Source: Eubacteriales bacterium (lineage in GTDB: Bacteria > Bacillota > Clostridia > JANYKE01). From it: a stretch of DNA of 5,795 bases. The position numbers were made by a program, and so were the translations under genes. Each line of letters opens with the position of its first letter. Within the stretch, counting starts at the first letter, position 1. Shown here piece after piece: positions 1-5,761 of the stretch. The stretch covers positions 1 to 5,795 of the forward strand of contig JANYKE010000194.1 in NCBI GenBank assembly GCA_025361685.1, in the 5' to 3' direction. The notes under the pieces are model-generated. The model saw only the letters and a list, made by a program, of their open reading frames with translations. It made no database searches and had not been told where the DNA came from.

Positions 1-479
1 CATATAAAGAAGATGTTATTGTTGTTTTGGGTGCAGGGATCAAAGGTGAAACACCAAATTTGATTCTTAAAGGAAGATTGGACAAGGCTGTTGAATATTA
101 TTCACAAAATCCAAATGCAGTTATTGTTGTTTCAGGAGGACAAGGATTTCAGGAAGATATTCCCGAAGGGCTTGCAATGGAAAGATATTTGGTTGCCAGA
201 GGAATACCAATAGAAAAAATATTAAAAGAAGAAAAAGCAACTGATACTCTGCAAAATTTTAAATTATCTAAAAAGATTTTGGATAATTACTTTACCGGAA
301 AGACGTATAAAACAGCATTAATTACAAATGATTTTCACGTCTACAGAGCAACCGAAACCGCAAAAATTGCCGGACTTAATTGCACACATTATTTTGCCCA
401 GACAGATTGGAAAACTCTGCCTCTGAATTATTTTAGAGAATCCGCTGCAGTAATAAATCTATGGATATTTAAAAACTAA
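1..479 (+). CDS. DUF218 (YdcF/SanA/ElyC-like) family protein, 5' partial
   Basis: The reading frame is open from base 3, so the gene enters the window from the left and its true start is not visible. A TTG at base 27 lies inside the conserved first strand (DVIVVLGAG) and is not a credible start. About 158 residues remain. They carry the DUF218 signature in order: the VVLGAG strand, a GRLDKAVEYY helix, the VIVVSGGQG strand, an EGLAMERYLVARGIP segment, the EEKATDTLQN motif, and ITNDFHVYRA, the usual 'T-x-FH-x-RA' motif. Family members are generally membrane-anchored by N-terminal helices and are linked to cell-envelope maintenance (SanA and ElyC in enteric bacteria), but the reaction is not established. 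The missing N-terminus probably holds the anchor; this is inferred. No clear intrinsic terminator follows the TAA stop, and the next promoter begins about 30 bases downstream. Confidence 0.88.
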   Translation, partial: YKEDVIVVLGAGIKGETPNLILKGRLDKAVEYYSQNPNAVIVVSGGQGFQEDIPEGLAMERYLVARGIPIEKILKEEKATDTLQNFKLSKKILDNYFTGKTYKTALITNDFHVYRATETAKIAGLNCTHYFAQTDWKTLPLNYFRESAAVINLWIFKN

Positions 480-511
480 TACAAATATTGTTGTTTTTCA
501 ATAAATAATTG

Positions 512-540
512 TTGACTTCCAATTTGCAATATGATATATT
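512..540 (+). promoter_or_regulatory. Sigma-A type promoter of the DUF2975/HTH module
   Basis: A TTGACT -35 box (512-517) and a TATATT -10 box (535-540) are separated by exactly 17 bases. A TG dinucleotide at 532-533 gives an extended -10. Transcription would start near base 547, leaving a leader of about 40 bases before the ATG at 586. This is the best promoter in the window by consensus match. The call rests on sequence only. Confidence 0.8.
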
Positions 541-542
541 TT

Positions 543-576
543 CCTTAATCAGTAGTAAGAAAACTTGCTATTAAGG
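543..576 (+). promoter_or_regulatory. Imperfect palindrome / leader hairpin, candidate operator
   Basis: Outer arms CCTTAAT (543-549) and ATTAAGG (570-576) are exact reverse complements. Inside them, AGTAAG (554-559) pairs with CTTGCT (564-569) around an AAAA loop, with one G-U pair and a four-base bulge (550-553). The element spans the predicted transcript start and reaches into the Shine-Dalgarno sequence. It could be an operator for the small HTH protein encoded downstream or an RNA hairpin affecting RBS access. If transcription starts near 547, only the inner stem is fully in the RNA, which favours a DNA-level role. Function is inferred. Confidence 0.4.
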
Positions 577-581
577 AGGGG
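573..581 (+). promoter_or_regulatory. Ribosome binding site fixing the DUF2975 start
   Basis: AAGGAGGGG lies with GGAGG six bases before the ATG at 586. It lies downstream of an in-frame TTG at 565, so it rules out that codon as the start and selects the ATG at 586. Confidence 0.85.
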
Positions 582-585
582 AAGT

Positions 586-1038
586 ATGTATAAGAATTCA
601 ATTACACACTACATAACAAAGGTGGTTGTGGACATAATGTTTTTTGCGGGAATAGCCTGCGTTATTGCAGTACCGTGGCTGTCAAAATTGTTGTGCGATT
701 ATTTCAATTATAATGACAATGAATATTGGATCATCACGTTTTCTTTATTGTCCTCAGGACTATGTGCAATATACATTCTGTTTAACATCAAAGGAATGTT
801 CAAAACTCTTCTTGGCGGGAACCCCTTTGTAAAAAGAAATATCAGTTGCTTTAGAAAGATTGCTGTGGCATGTGCAATAGTTGCTATTATTTTCTTTATT
901 AAATGTTTCTTAATGTTCACCATAGCAACGGCAGTTGTTGTACTGTTGTTTGTTATTGCTTCGCTTTTCTGCTTAACACTAAAAGATGTTTTCAAGCAAG
1001 CAGTGTATTATAAAGAAGAACATGATTGGACGGTGTAG
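586..1038 (+). CDS. DUF2975 family integral membrane protein
   Basis: A 150-residue hydrophobic protein with four likely transmembrane segments at about residues 15-37, 47-68, 91-111 and 113-133. A polar loop between segments 2 and 3 contains LGGNPFVKRN (76-85); the NPF-like motif at this place is typical of DUF2975 proteins. The C-terminus is short and charged (YYKEEHDWTV). The ATG at 586 is chosen over the upstream in-frame TTG because a strong AAGGAGGGG sits six bases before it. The molecular function of DUF2975 is not known to me. The gene is followed after three bases by a small HTH regulator, the usual partner of this family, and both should be transcribed from the promoter at 512-540. 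A membrane sensor or a membrane target under control of the regulator is plausible, but this is inference. Confidence 0.87.
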   Translation: MYKNSITHYITKVVVDIMFFAGIACVIAVPWLSKLLCDYFNYNDNEYWIITFSLLSSGLCAIYILFNIKGMFKTLLGGNPFVKRNISCFRKIAVACAIVAIIFFIKCFLMFTIATAVVVLLFVIASLFCLTLKDVFKQAVYYKEEHDWTV

Positions 1039-1041
1039 GCT

Positions 1042-1248
1042 ATGTCAATAATAGTTAATCTAGATGTAATGATGGCGAGACGAAAGATTGGACTTATGGA
1101 TCTTGCCGAGAAAATAAATATTACACCGGCTAATCTTTCCATACTCAAAAATAACAAGGCGAAAGCAATTCGATTTTCAACCTTGGAAGAAATTTGCAAA
1201 GCACTTGATTGTCAACCCGCTGACATATTAGAGTATTCCAAAGAATAA
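1042..1248 (+). CDS. Small Cro/CI (XRE-like) HTH transcriptional regulator
   Basis: A 68-residue protein that is essentially one helix-turn-helix domain. The first helix is near residues 8-15, the HTH spans about 18-38 (LMDLAEKINITPANLSILKN), and RFSTLEEICKALDCQPADILEY (44-65) forms the closing helices. This compact type, with the LEEICKALDCQPADILEY ending, is the one commonly encoded next to DUF2975 genes (YozG-like group). The start lies three bases after the stop of the DUF2975 gene, and no strong Shine-Dalgarno is seen, so translation is probably coupled to the upstream gene. It likely binds DNA as a dimer and may autoregulate the promoter at 512-540; the palindrome at 543-576 is the obvious candidate site. 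Its stop codon is one base from the stop codon of the convergent aldo/keto reductase gene. Confidence 0.93.
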   Translation: MSIIVNLDVMMARRKIGLMDLAEKINITPANLSILKNNKAKAIRFSTLEEICKALDCQPADILEYSKE

Positions 1249-1249
1249 T

Positions 1250-2188
1250 TTACCACTTTAGCATGTTATCTTTTATATCACTGTTCCAAATTTCTATAAG
1301 TTTTTCAACATGTTCTGCCGGCATCTCTGCATCGCTTGCAGAAACATTTTCAAGCATCTGTTCGATATTTTTCATTCCCGGAATTACTGTCGAAACGCCG
1401 GGGAGTGCAAGCACAAATCTCAATGCAGCTTGAATCATGCTTGTATTATTTTCTGTAGCAAAACTTATCTTATCAAGCAGTTCAGCTCGACGAGAAATTT
1501 GTTCATCATCCCAGCGGTCTCTTACATCATCTACAAATATGCTTTTTGAATTATATTTTCCTGACAGCCATCCTGAATCGAGAGGAACCTTGACTATGAC
1601 AGCAATATTTTTTTCGCCTGCTAGCTTAATTGCATCGGCTGTTTCCTGAAAGAAAATATTATAAAGGATTTCAACAACTCCGCTTGGTGTTGTGTTGATT
1701 AATTCAAACATATCTTTTGAGGTATCAACAGATGCACCGTATGCACCAATTTTTCCTTTTGCTTTTAGCTTCTCGAAAACTTCATAATGCGGAGAACTGC
1801 CATTCAATAATTCAAAGGGCGGATTGTGAAGCAGTATTGAATCAAGATAATCTGTCTGGAGTCTTTCCAAACTTTCATCAATTGATTTTTCAATAAATTC
1901 ATGATTGAGTCTATAATCACGATTGCCTGCAGGGAAACCAAGCTTTGTGTTTATTACAACCTTGTCACGAACTCCTTTCAGTGCTTTGCCAAGAATAATC
2001 TCACTTAAACCCGCACCATATCCCGGAGCTGAATCAAAAAAATTGACGCCCTTATCTACTGCTTCTTGAACCAGACGAATTCCATCCGCTTCTTCGGGAC
2101 CGCCCCACATATCGGAACCGAGCTGCCATGCGCCAAATCCTATTTCTGAAACAAATTTACCTGTACTGCCATATGCTCTTGTTTTCAT
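1250..2188 (-). CDS. Aldo/keto reductase family oxidoreductase
   Basis: A 312-residue NAD(P)H-dependent oxidoreductase with a (beta/alpha)8 barrel, cytosolic, expected to reduce aldehydes or ketones or oxidise sugar alcohols. The full catalytic tetrad is visible: Asp52 and Tyr57 in FFDSAPGYG, Lys82 in INTKLG, and His121 in ILLHNP. The cofactor-binding end is seen at about 260-282 (LALPGVSTVIPGMKNIEQMLENV). Length is normal for the family and no residue is missing. The start is supported by AAAGGA (2198-2203 on the complement), nine bases upstream. The gene follows the DEAD-box helicase gene by 26 bases on the same strand with no terminator visible between, so it is probably the last gene of that operon. 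Substrate cannot be predicted from sequence alone. The 3' end abuts the convergent HTH gene. Confidence 0.95.
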   Translation of the reverse strand: MKTRAYGSTGKFVSEIGFGAWQLGSDMWGGPEEADGIRLVQEAVDKGVNFFDSAPGYGAGLSEIILGKALKGVRDKVVINTKLGFPAGNRDYRLNHEFIEKSIDESLERLQTDYLDSILLHNPPFELLNGSSPHYEVFEKLKAKGKIGAYGASVDTSKDMFELINTTPSGVVEILYNIFFQETADAIKLAGEKNIAVIVKVPLDSGWLSGKYNSKSIFVDDVRDRWDDEQISRRAELLDKISFATENNTSMIQAALRFVLALPGVSTVIPGMKNIEQMLENVSASDAEMPAEHVEKLIEIWNSDIKDNMLKW

Positions 2189-2214
2189 AACAATACATCC
2201 TTTCTACTATTCAT

Positions 2215-3477
2215 TTATTGAGTTTTAGCTGGACTCGCTGCTCTTCTCGGCTTGCTTTTGCGCCTTGAAGAGTATGACCGAAGTCGATCGCTGCTGTAAA
2301 CTTTTCTTACAATTTTATCTCGCGGATCTTCCGCTACAAAAGTCAATTCATACGGATGTTCAGCCGCAATCGGGATATCTTTTTTTATATATTTCTCAAT
2401 TGCTTTTAGCAGACTTCTCTCTTCTATATCACAAAAAGAAATCGCGGTTCCGCCCAATCCTGCTCTGCCGGTTCTGCCAATCCTATGCACATATGCTTCC
2501 GGTACTTCGGGCAAGTTGTAGTTAATAACGTGAGAAAGTTCGTCAATGTCAATTCCGCGTGCAACAATATCAGTTGCAACCAAAACCCTTGACTCTAGAT
2601 TCTTGAATCTGTTGAGGGCGTGCTGCCTTGAAAATTGAGCCTTGTTAGAATGAATTACATCACAAGAAATTCCTTCTTGTATAAGTTTCTTGGCGATGTT
2701 ATCGGCTCCATGTTTTGTTCTCGAAAATACAAGTGCCGACACTACTGCCTCATCTTTCAAAAGGTGAATAAGTAATCTTGTCTTGTCAGATTTGCTAACG
2801 TGATAGACAAGCTGATTGATACTTTCAACTGATGGTGATTCAGGGGTTAAAGAAATTTTTACCGGATCGATCAGAATTCTATTTGACAACTTATCAATCT
2901 CAGGTGGTATAGTTGCCGAGAATAACATAGTCTGCTTTTTCTCCGGTAGCACTGCAATAATTTTTTCTACGTCGCGAATGAAGCCCATGTCAAGCATGTG
3001 ATCAGCCTCGTCAAGAACAAAGAACTCCACATTTTTCAAGTTAACCAATCTTTGCCCAATCAGGTCAATCAATCTTCCGGGTGTTGCAACAAGAATATCT
3101 ACGCCTGAACGCAGAGCATGTTCTTGAGTCCTTTGTGATACGCCGCCGACAACAATGGTGTTTTTCAATCCTGCAAATTCACCGTAAGTTGAAAAACTTT
3201 TTCCAATCTGTGAAGCAAGCTCTCTTGTTGGTGTGAGAATCAAAGCTTTGATTACTCTCTTGCCGTGCAACTGCATTTTAGCTTTATGTAAATGCTGTAT
3301 AATCGGAATAGCAAATGCTGCGGTTTTGCCTGTGCCTGTCTGTGCAGATCCGAGTAAGTCTCTGTGCTCAAGCAAAGCAAGTATAGCCTGTTCTTGAATA
3401 GGGGTCGGATGTGTATATCCTTCTTTTTTTAAAGCCCTCAGAATAGGTTCGATAATATTTAATCTTTCAAATGACAT
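2215..3477 (-). CDS. DEAD-box ATP-dependent RNA helicase, RhlE-like
   Basis: A 420-residue RNA helicase with all DEAD-box motifs in order: Q motif (GYTHPTPIQEQ, 20-30, with upstream Phe3), I AQTGTGKT (45-52), Ia PTRELA (83-88), GG (111-112), Ib TPGR (132-135), II DEAD (156-159), III SAT (187-189), IV VFSRTK (250-255), V ATDIVARGID (301-310) and VI HRIGRTGRAG (331-340). HSNKAQ (276-281) recalls the HGNKSQ-like motif of RhlE proteins. A short basic, serine-rich tail (about 388-418, many Arg and Lys) replaces the longer C-terminal RNA-binding domains of DeaD or DbpA. Such enzymes unwind short RNA duplexes in ribosome assembly, mRNA decay or cold adaptation; which one applies is not shown. A stop codon lies directly before the ATG in frame. 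The RBS overlaps the stop codon of the upstream microprotein gene, and the aldo/keto reductase gene follows after 26 bases. Confidence 0.96.
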   Translation of the reverse strand: MSFERLNIIEPILRALKKEGYTHPTPIQEQAILALLEHRDLLGSAQTGTGKTAAFAIPIIQHLHKAKMQLHGKRVIKALILTPTRELASQIGKSFSTYGEFAGLKNTIVVGGVSQRTQEHALRSGVDILVATPGRLIDLIGQRLVNLKNVEFFVLDEADHMLDMGFIRDVEKIIAVLPEKKQTMLFSATIPPEIDKLSNRILIDPVKISLTPESPSVESINQLVYHVSKSDKTRLLIHLLKDEAVVSALVFSRTKHGADNIAKKLIQEGISCDVIHSNKAQFSRQHALNRFKNLESRVLVATDIVARGIDIDELSHVINYNLPEVPEAYVHRIGRTGRAGLGGTAISFCDIEERSLLKAIEKYIKKDIPIAAEHPYELTFVAEDPRDKIVRKVYSSDRLRSYSSRRKSKPRRAASPAKTQ

Positions 3478-3489
3478 CTAATTTGTTTT

Positions 3490-3495
3490 CTCCTT
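3490..3495 (-). promoter_or_regulatory. Helicase RBS overlapping the microprotein stop codon
   Basis: On the minus strand, AAGGAG (complement of 3490-3495) shares bases with the TAA stop (3494-3496) of the 43-residue upstream ORF. Twelve bases then separate it from the helicase ATG, longer than the usual five to nine. Ribosomes ending translation of the small ORF would stop on this site, which points to translational coupling. Confidence 0.7.
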
Positions 3496-3625
3496 AATAT
3501 GTTTTCTTTTTCTTTTTAACCAGTTCCGGCTGTGCTACAACTGACTTAAGCACTGATGAAGAAGCACCGGTAGTTGCACCTGCCTTTTTCTTCTTCTTAT
3601 CTTTTTTAATATTTTTCTCACCCAT
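3494..3625 (-). CDS. Lysine-rich 43-residue microprotein upstream of the helicase gene
   Basis: A short open frame on the minus strand encodes 43 residues in three parts: a basic head MGEKNIKKDKKKKK (1-14), an uncharged Ala/Gly/Ser/Thr/Val linker (15-31, interrupted by Lys27) and a basic tail QPELVKKKKKTY (32-43). About 17 of the 43 residues are lysine. An excellent GGAGGT (complement of 3634-3639) stands eight bases before the ATG, and the stop codon is merged with the helicase RBS; both support real translation. I know of no named domain here. From memory, small lysine-rich proteins of this style occur beside RhlE-like helicase genes in other Firmicutes, but I could not check this. The composition suggests nucleic-acid or ribosome binding, perhaps assisting the helicase. 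A leader peptide controlling helicase translation is the alternative. Confidence 0.75.
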   Translation of the reverse strand: MGEKNIKKDKKKKKAGATTGASSSVLKSVVAQPELVKKKKKTY

Positions 3626-3633
3626 TTTTCTCT

Positions 3634-3639
3634 ACCTCC
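3634..3639 (-). promoter_or_regulatory. Ribosome binding site of the microprotein
   Basis: GGAGGT on the minus strand, eight bases before the ATG at 3625. It is among the strongest Shine-Dalgarno matches in the window and is the main reason to accept the very short ORF as a gene. Confidence 0.8.
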
Positions 3640-3645
3640 GTTATA

Positions 3646-3707
3646 AAAATTCATAAGCAACATTATATTTTTTAAATATTCAGTTTATACTATTGCTTAT
3701 GAATTTT
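3646..3707. repeat. Perfect 15-bp inverted repeat with 32-base AT-rich core
   Basis: Left arm AAAATTCATAAGCAA (3646-3660) and right arm TTGCTTATGAATTTT (3693-3707) are exact reverse complements separated by 32 AT-rich bases. The repeat lies between the divergent microprotein-helicase operon and the c-di-GMP gene, six bases beyond the microprotein RBS. The core contains a TATAAT reading on the minus strand. It may be a pair of operator half-sites around the promoter, a hairpin in the leader if transcription begins further upstream, or a very small mobile-element remnant. No target-site duplication is seen at its flanks. Confidence 0.65.
3662..3667 (-). promoter_or_regulatory. Candidate -10 box for the microprotein-helicase-reductase operon
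   Basis: A perfect TATAAT on the minus strand (complement of 3662-3667) lies inside the inverted-repeat core, 37 bases before the microprotein ATG. No good -35 hexamer stands 16-18 bases further upstream (GTATAA at the 17-base position). The call is therefore weak and would need an activator or an unusual promoter. A second minus-strand TATAAT exists at 3745-3750, also without a good -35. Confidence 0.35.
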
Positions 3708-3834
3708 ACCATACTAATGCATATTTGTCACTTAAAGTTGCTTTATTATATGTTTGGATGTACAATTTGCACACAACACAATATGACAACAACCATTTTG
3801 CATTAGCATAAAAAGTGAGTTTAGGAGTGATGGT

Positions 3835-5688
3835 ATGAACGATATTTCTGACCAAAAGCAACTTGAAGATGAATTGTTTATCAGCGAGGAACGGTACAGG
3901 TTTTTGTTTGAAAATTCGGGCGTTGCAATAGGATATTACAAGCCGGACGGTACCGTCATTTCATATAACAAAAAAGCTGCAGAAAATATGGGCGGACAGA
4001 TAAGCGATTTTTTGGGAAAATCTATTTACGAGTTGTTTCCCAAAGAAGATGCTAATTTATATATGGACAGAATCACAAAAGCCGCTGAGTCAGAAGGACA
4101 GCAGGAATATGAGGATTATGTGCCTCTGAGATCAGGAAGTAAATGGTTTACAAGCACATTTTGCAAAATTCTGAATTCAAAGGGTAATGTTGATGGGATT
4201 CAGATAGTCTTACAGGATATAACTGAACGCAAACAAGTTGAAGAGAAAATTAAGGAAAGTGAAGGACGCCTAAATTCAGCACAATTGATGGCGCATGTGG
4301 GTAATTGGGAGCTTGATCTGGAAACACAAACAATATGGGCATCTGAAGAAGCATTCAACATATATGGAATGGACTATCTTCCGGCTTCACCATATTTGCC
4401 ATTGAGCTTCGTACAAAGAGCAGTTCTTCCGGAGTACCGGGAACATATGGACAAAGCACTGGCGGTATTAATAACAAAAAATAAAAAGTATGATGAGAAG
4501 TATAAAATTAAAAAGCGCAACACAGGAGAAGAACGTTTTGTTCATACATATGCTGTGCTGAATATTAATGAGATTGACAACTCAAGAAAAGTAATCGGTT
4601 CAATTCTTGATATTACAGATTATAAGAATGCCGAAAATGAAATAAAATTTTTAGGGGACCATGATCAGCTCACGGGAATGTACAATAGGAGATATTACGA
4701 TGAAGTATTGACGCAGATTAATGATAGCAACAGCGTTCCGGTGACACTGATTGTGGCCGATGTGAATGGGTTGAAGCTTACCAATGATGCTTTTGGCCAT
4801 AAATCCGGAGATGCTTTATTAAAAAGAGTTGCAGAAGTATTGGTTAACGAATCGCGAGCAGGAGATACGGTTGCAAGAATCGGAGGAGATGAGTTCGTTT
4901 TAATATTACCCGAAACAAATGCCAAGAACGCTGAGGAAATAATTGACCGCATTAGTTTGGCTGTAAGGAATGAGAAAATAAATAATCTCATTCCATCCAT
5001 TTCAGTTGGGTATGCAGTTAAAGAGAATATTTATGACAATATAAATGATGTCTACAAAAAAGCAGAAGATGAAATGTATAGGCACAAACTCTTTGACAGT
5101 TCGAGTATGAGGAGCAAAACAGTAGATTTAATTATGAAAACATTGTTTGAAAAAAATGAAAGAGAAATGCTGCATTCAGAAAGAGTAAGTGAATTGTGTG
5201 CCGAACTTGCAAACAAATTTGGGTTTGGTAATTATAAAACTGACCAGATTAAAACTGCAGGGTTGCTGCATGATATTGGCAAAATCGGAATTGACGAAAA
5301 GATTCTCAACAAGGCTGAAAAACTCAGCGATGAAGAGTGGAAAGAGATTAAGAAGCACTCCGAAATCGGATATCGGATTTTAAGTGGTGTTAATGAATTT
5401 TCGCAAATCGCAGATTTTATTTTAGCACATCATGAGAGATGGGATGGCAAAGGCTACCCGAAGGGTTTGGAAGGCGAAGAGATTGCAATTGAGGCAAGGA
5501 TTATTGCTATTGCAGATTCATTTGATGCAATGATGTCGAAACGTCCATACAGAAAAGCATTTGATGAGGATGAGGCAATTGAAGAAATATGCAAATGTGC
5601 AGGAACTCAGTTTGATCCTAGCCTCGCAAAAATATTTGTTGACAGTATTAGAAACAAAGAGCTGGTTTTTAGAACAATAGCCGAATAA
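3835..5688 (+). CDS. PAS-PAS-GGDEF-HD-GYP bifunctional cyclic di-GMP signalling protein
   Basis: A 617-residue protein without transmembrane segments or signal peptide, so a cytosolic sensor. PAS 1 spans about 15-127 and PAS 2 about 141-258, each followed by a DIT-x-x-K linker. A diguanylate cyclase (GGDEF) domain at about 270-420 has DHDQLTGMYNRRYY at its front, an intact GGDEF (350-354) and an RxxD inhibitory site (RAGD, 341-344) exactly five residues before it. An HD-GYP phosphodiesterase domain at about 430-612 shows HSERV (447-451), HD (479-480), His508, HHERWDGKGYP (532-542) and the ADSFDAMMSKRPYR block (560-573). Both active sites look complete, so it may both make and break c-di-GMP depending on what the PAS domains sense. 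AGGAG at 3823-3827, seven bases upstream, supports the ATG. The protein begins within a PAS C-terminal linker-like motif. An intrinsic terminator follows. No convincing promoter was found. Confidence 0.95.
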   Translation: MNDISDQKQLEDELFISEERYRFLFENSGVAIGYYKPDGTVISYNKKAAENMGGQISDFLGKSIYELFPKEDANLYMDRITKAAESEGQQEYEDYVPLRSGSKWFTSTFCKILNSKGNVDGIQIVLQDITERKQVEEKIKESEGRLNSAQLMAHVGNWELDLETQTIWASEEAFNIYGMDYLPASPYLPLSFVQRAVLPEYREHMDKALAVLITKNKKYDEKYKIKKRNTGEERFVHTYAVLNINEIDNSRKVIGSILDITDYKNAENEIKFLGDHDQLTGMYNRRYYDEVLTQINDSNSVPVTLIVADVNGLKLTNDAFGHKSGDALLKRVAEVLVNESRAGDTVARIGGDEFVLILPETNAKNAEEIIDRISLAVRNEKINNLIPSISVGYAVKENIYDNINDVYKKAEDEMYRHKLFDSSSMRSKTVDLIMKTLFEKNEREMLHSERVSELCAELANKFGFGNYKTDQIKTAGLLHDIGKIGIDEKILNKAEKLSDEEWKEIKKHSEIGYRILSGVNEFSQIADFILAHHERWDGKGYPKGLEGEEIAIEARIIAIADSFDAMMSKRPYRKAFDEDEAIEEICKCAGTQFDPSLAKIFVDSIRNKELVFRTIAE

Positions 5689-5720
5689 TCAAATAATCAA
5701 GTAATAAAAAATCAAATAAT

Positions 5721-5761
5721 AAAAAAATCACTTACGGCATTTGCCAAAAGTGATTTTTTTT
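5721..5761. terminator. Bidirectional rho-independent terminator
   Basis: AAAAAAATCACTT (5721-5733) pairs perfectly with AAGTGATTTTTTT (5748-5760), and GGC/GCC (5736-5738 with 5743-5745) extends the stem after a small internal mismatch. A run of eight T (5754-5761) ends it on the plus strand, and the seven A at the left serve as the U tract on the minus strand. It can end the c-di-GMP gene transcript (stop at 5688) and the minus-strand tRNA transcript. It touches the encoded CCA of the tRNA with no spacer. Confidence 0.85.

Noticed and set aside
27..29. TTG start for the DUF218 gene
   Set aside because: The frame is open back to the window edge and the preceding residues (YKEDVIVV) complete the conserved first strand of the domain, so the gene is truncated by the window.
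486..504. Possible terminator hairpin after the DUF218 gene (TATTG/CAATA)
   Set aside because: Only five AT-rich pairs and no T run follows.
565..585. TTG start extending the DUF2975 protein by seven residues
   Set aside because: It would translate through the Shine-Dalgarno sequence, has no RBS of its own, and the ATG at 586 has an ideal one.
1234..1247. Small hairpin TATTC-CAAA-GAATA at the convergent stop codons
   Set aside because: Five AT-rich pairs, no T run on either side; coding constraint explains it as well.
3646..3707. Inverted repeat as a complete MITE or insertion sequence
   Set aside because: No flanking target duplication, no transposase fragment, and only one copy in the window.
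3725..3752. Plus-strand promoter for the c-di-GMP gene (TTGTCA ... TATATG, or ATGACA 3783-3788 with CATAAA 3807-3812)
   Set aside because: Each pairing has one weak hexamer or non-ideal spacing; neither is strong enough to list as a feature.
3714..3806. 8-bp inverted repeat CTAATGCA / TGCATTAG in the intergenic region
   Set aside because: Short arms 77 bases apart in AT-rich DNA can arise by chance; no further pairing extends them.
3709..3834. Cyclic di-GMP riboswitch upstream of the GGDEF/HD-GYP gene
   Set aside because: No conserved riboswitch core or stable paired helices could be recognised in this AT-rich leader.
4695..5000. Open frames opposite or overlapping the helicase, reductase and c-di-GMP genes
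   Set aside because: They lie in other frames of clearly functional genes, lack ribosome binding sites and show no recognisable domain.
5688..5720. Direct repeat ATCAAATAAT (5688-5697 and 5711-5720)
   Set aside because: Low-complexity A/T sequence with only two copies, one overlapping the stop codon; no array structure.
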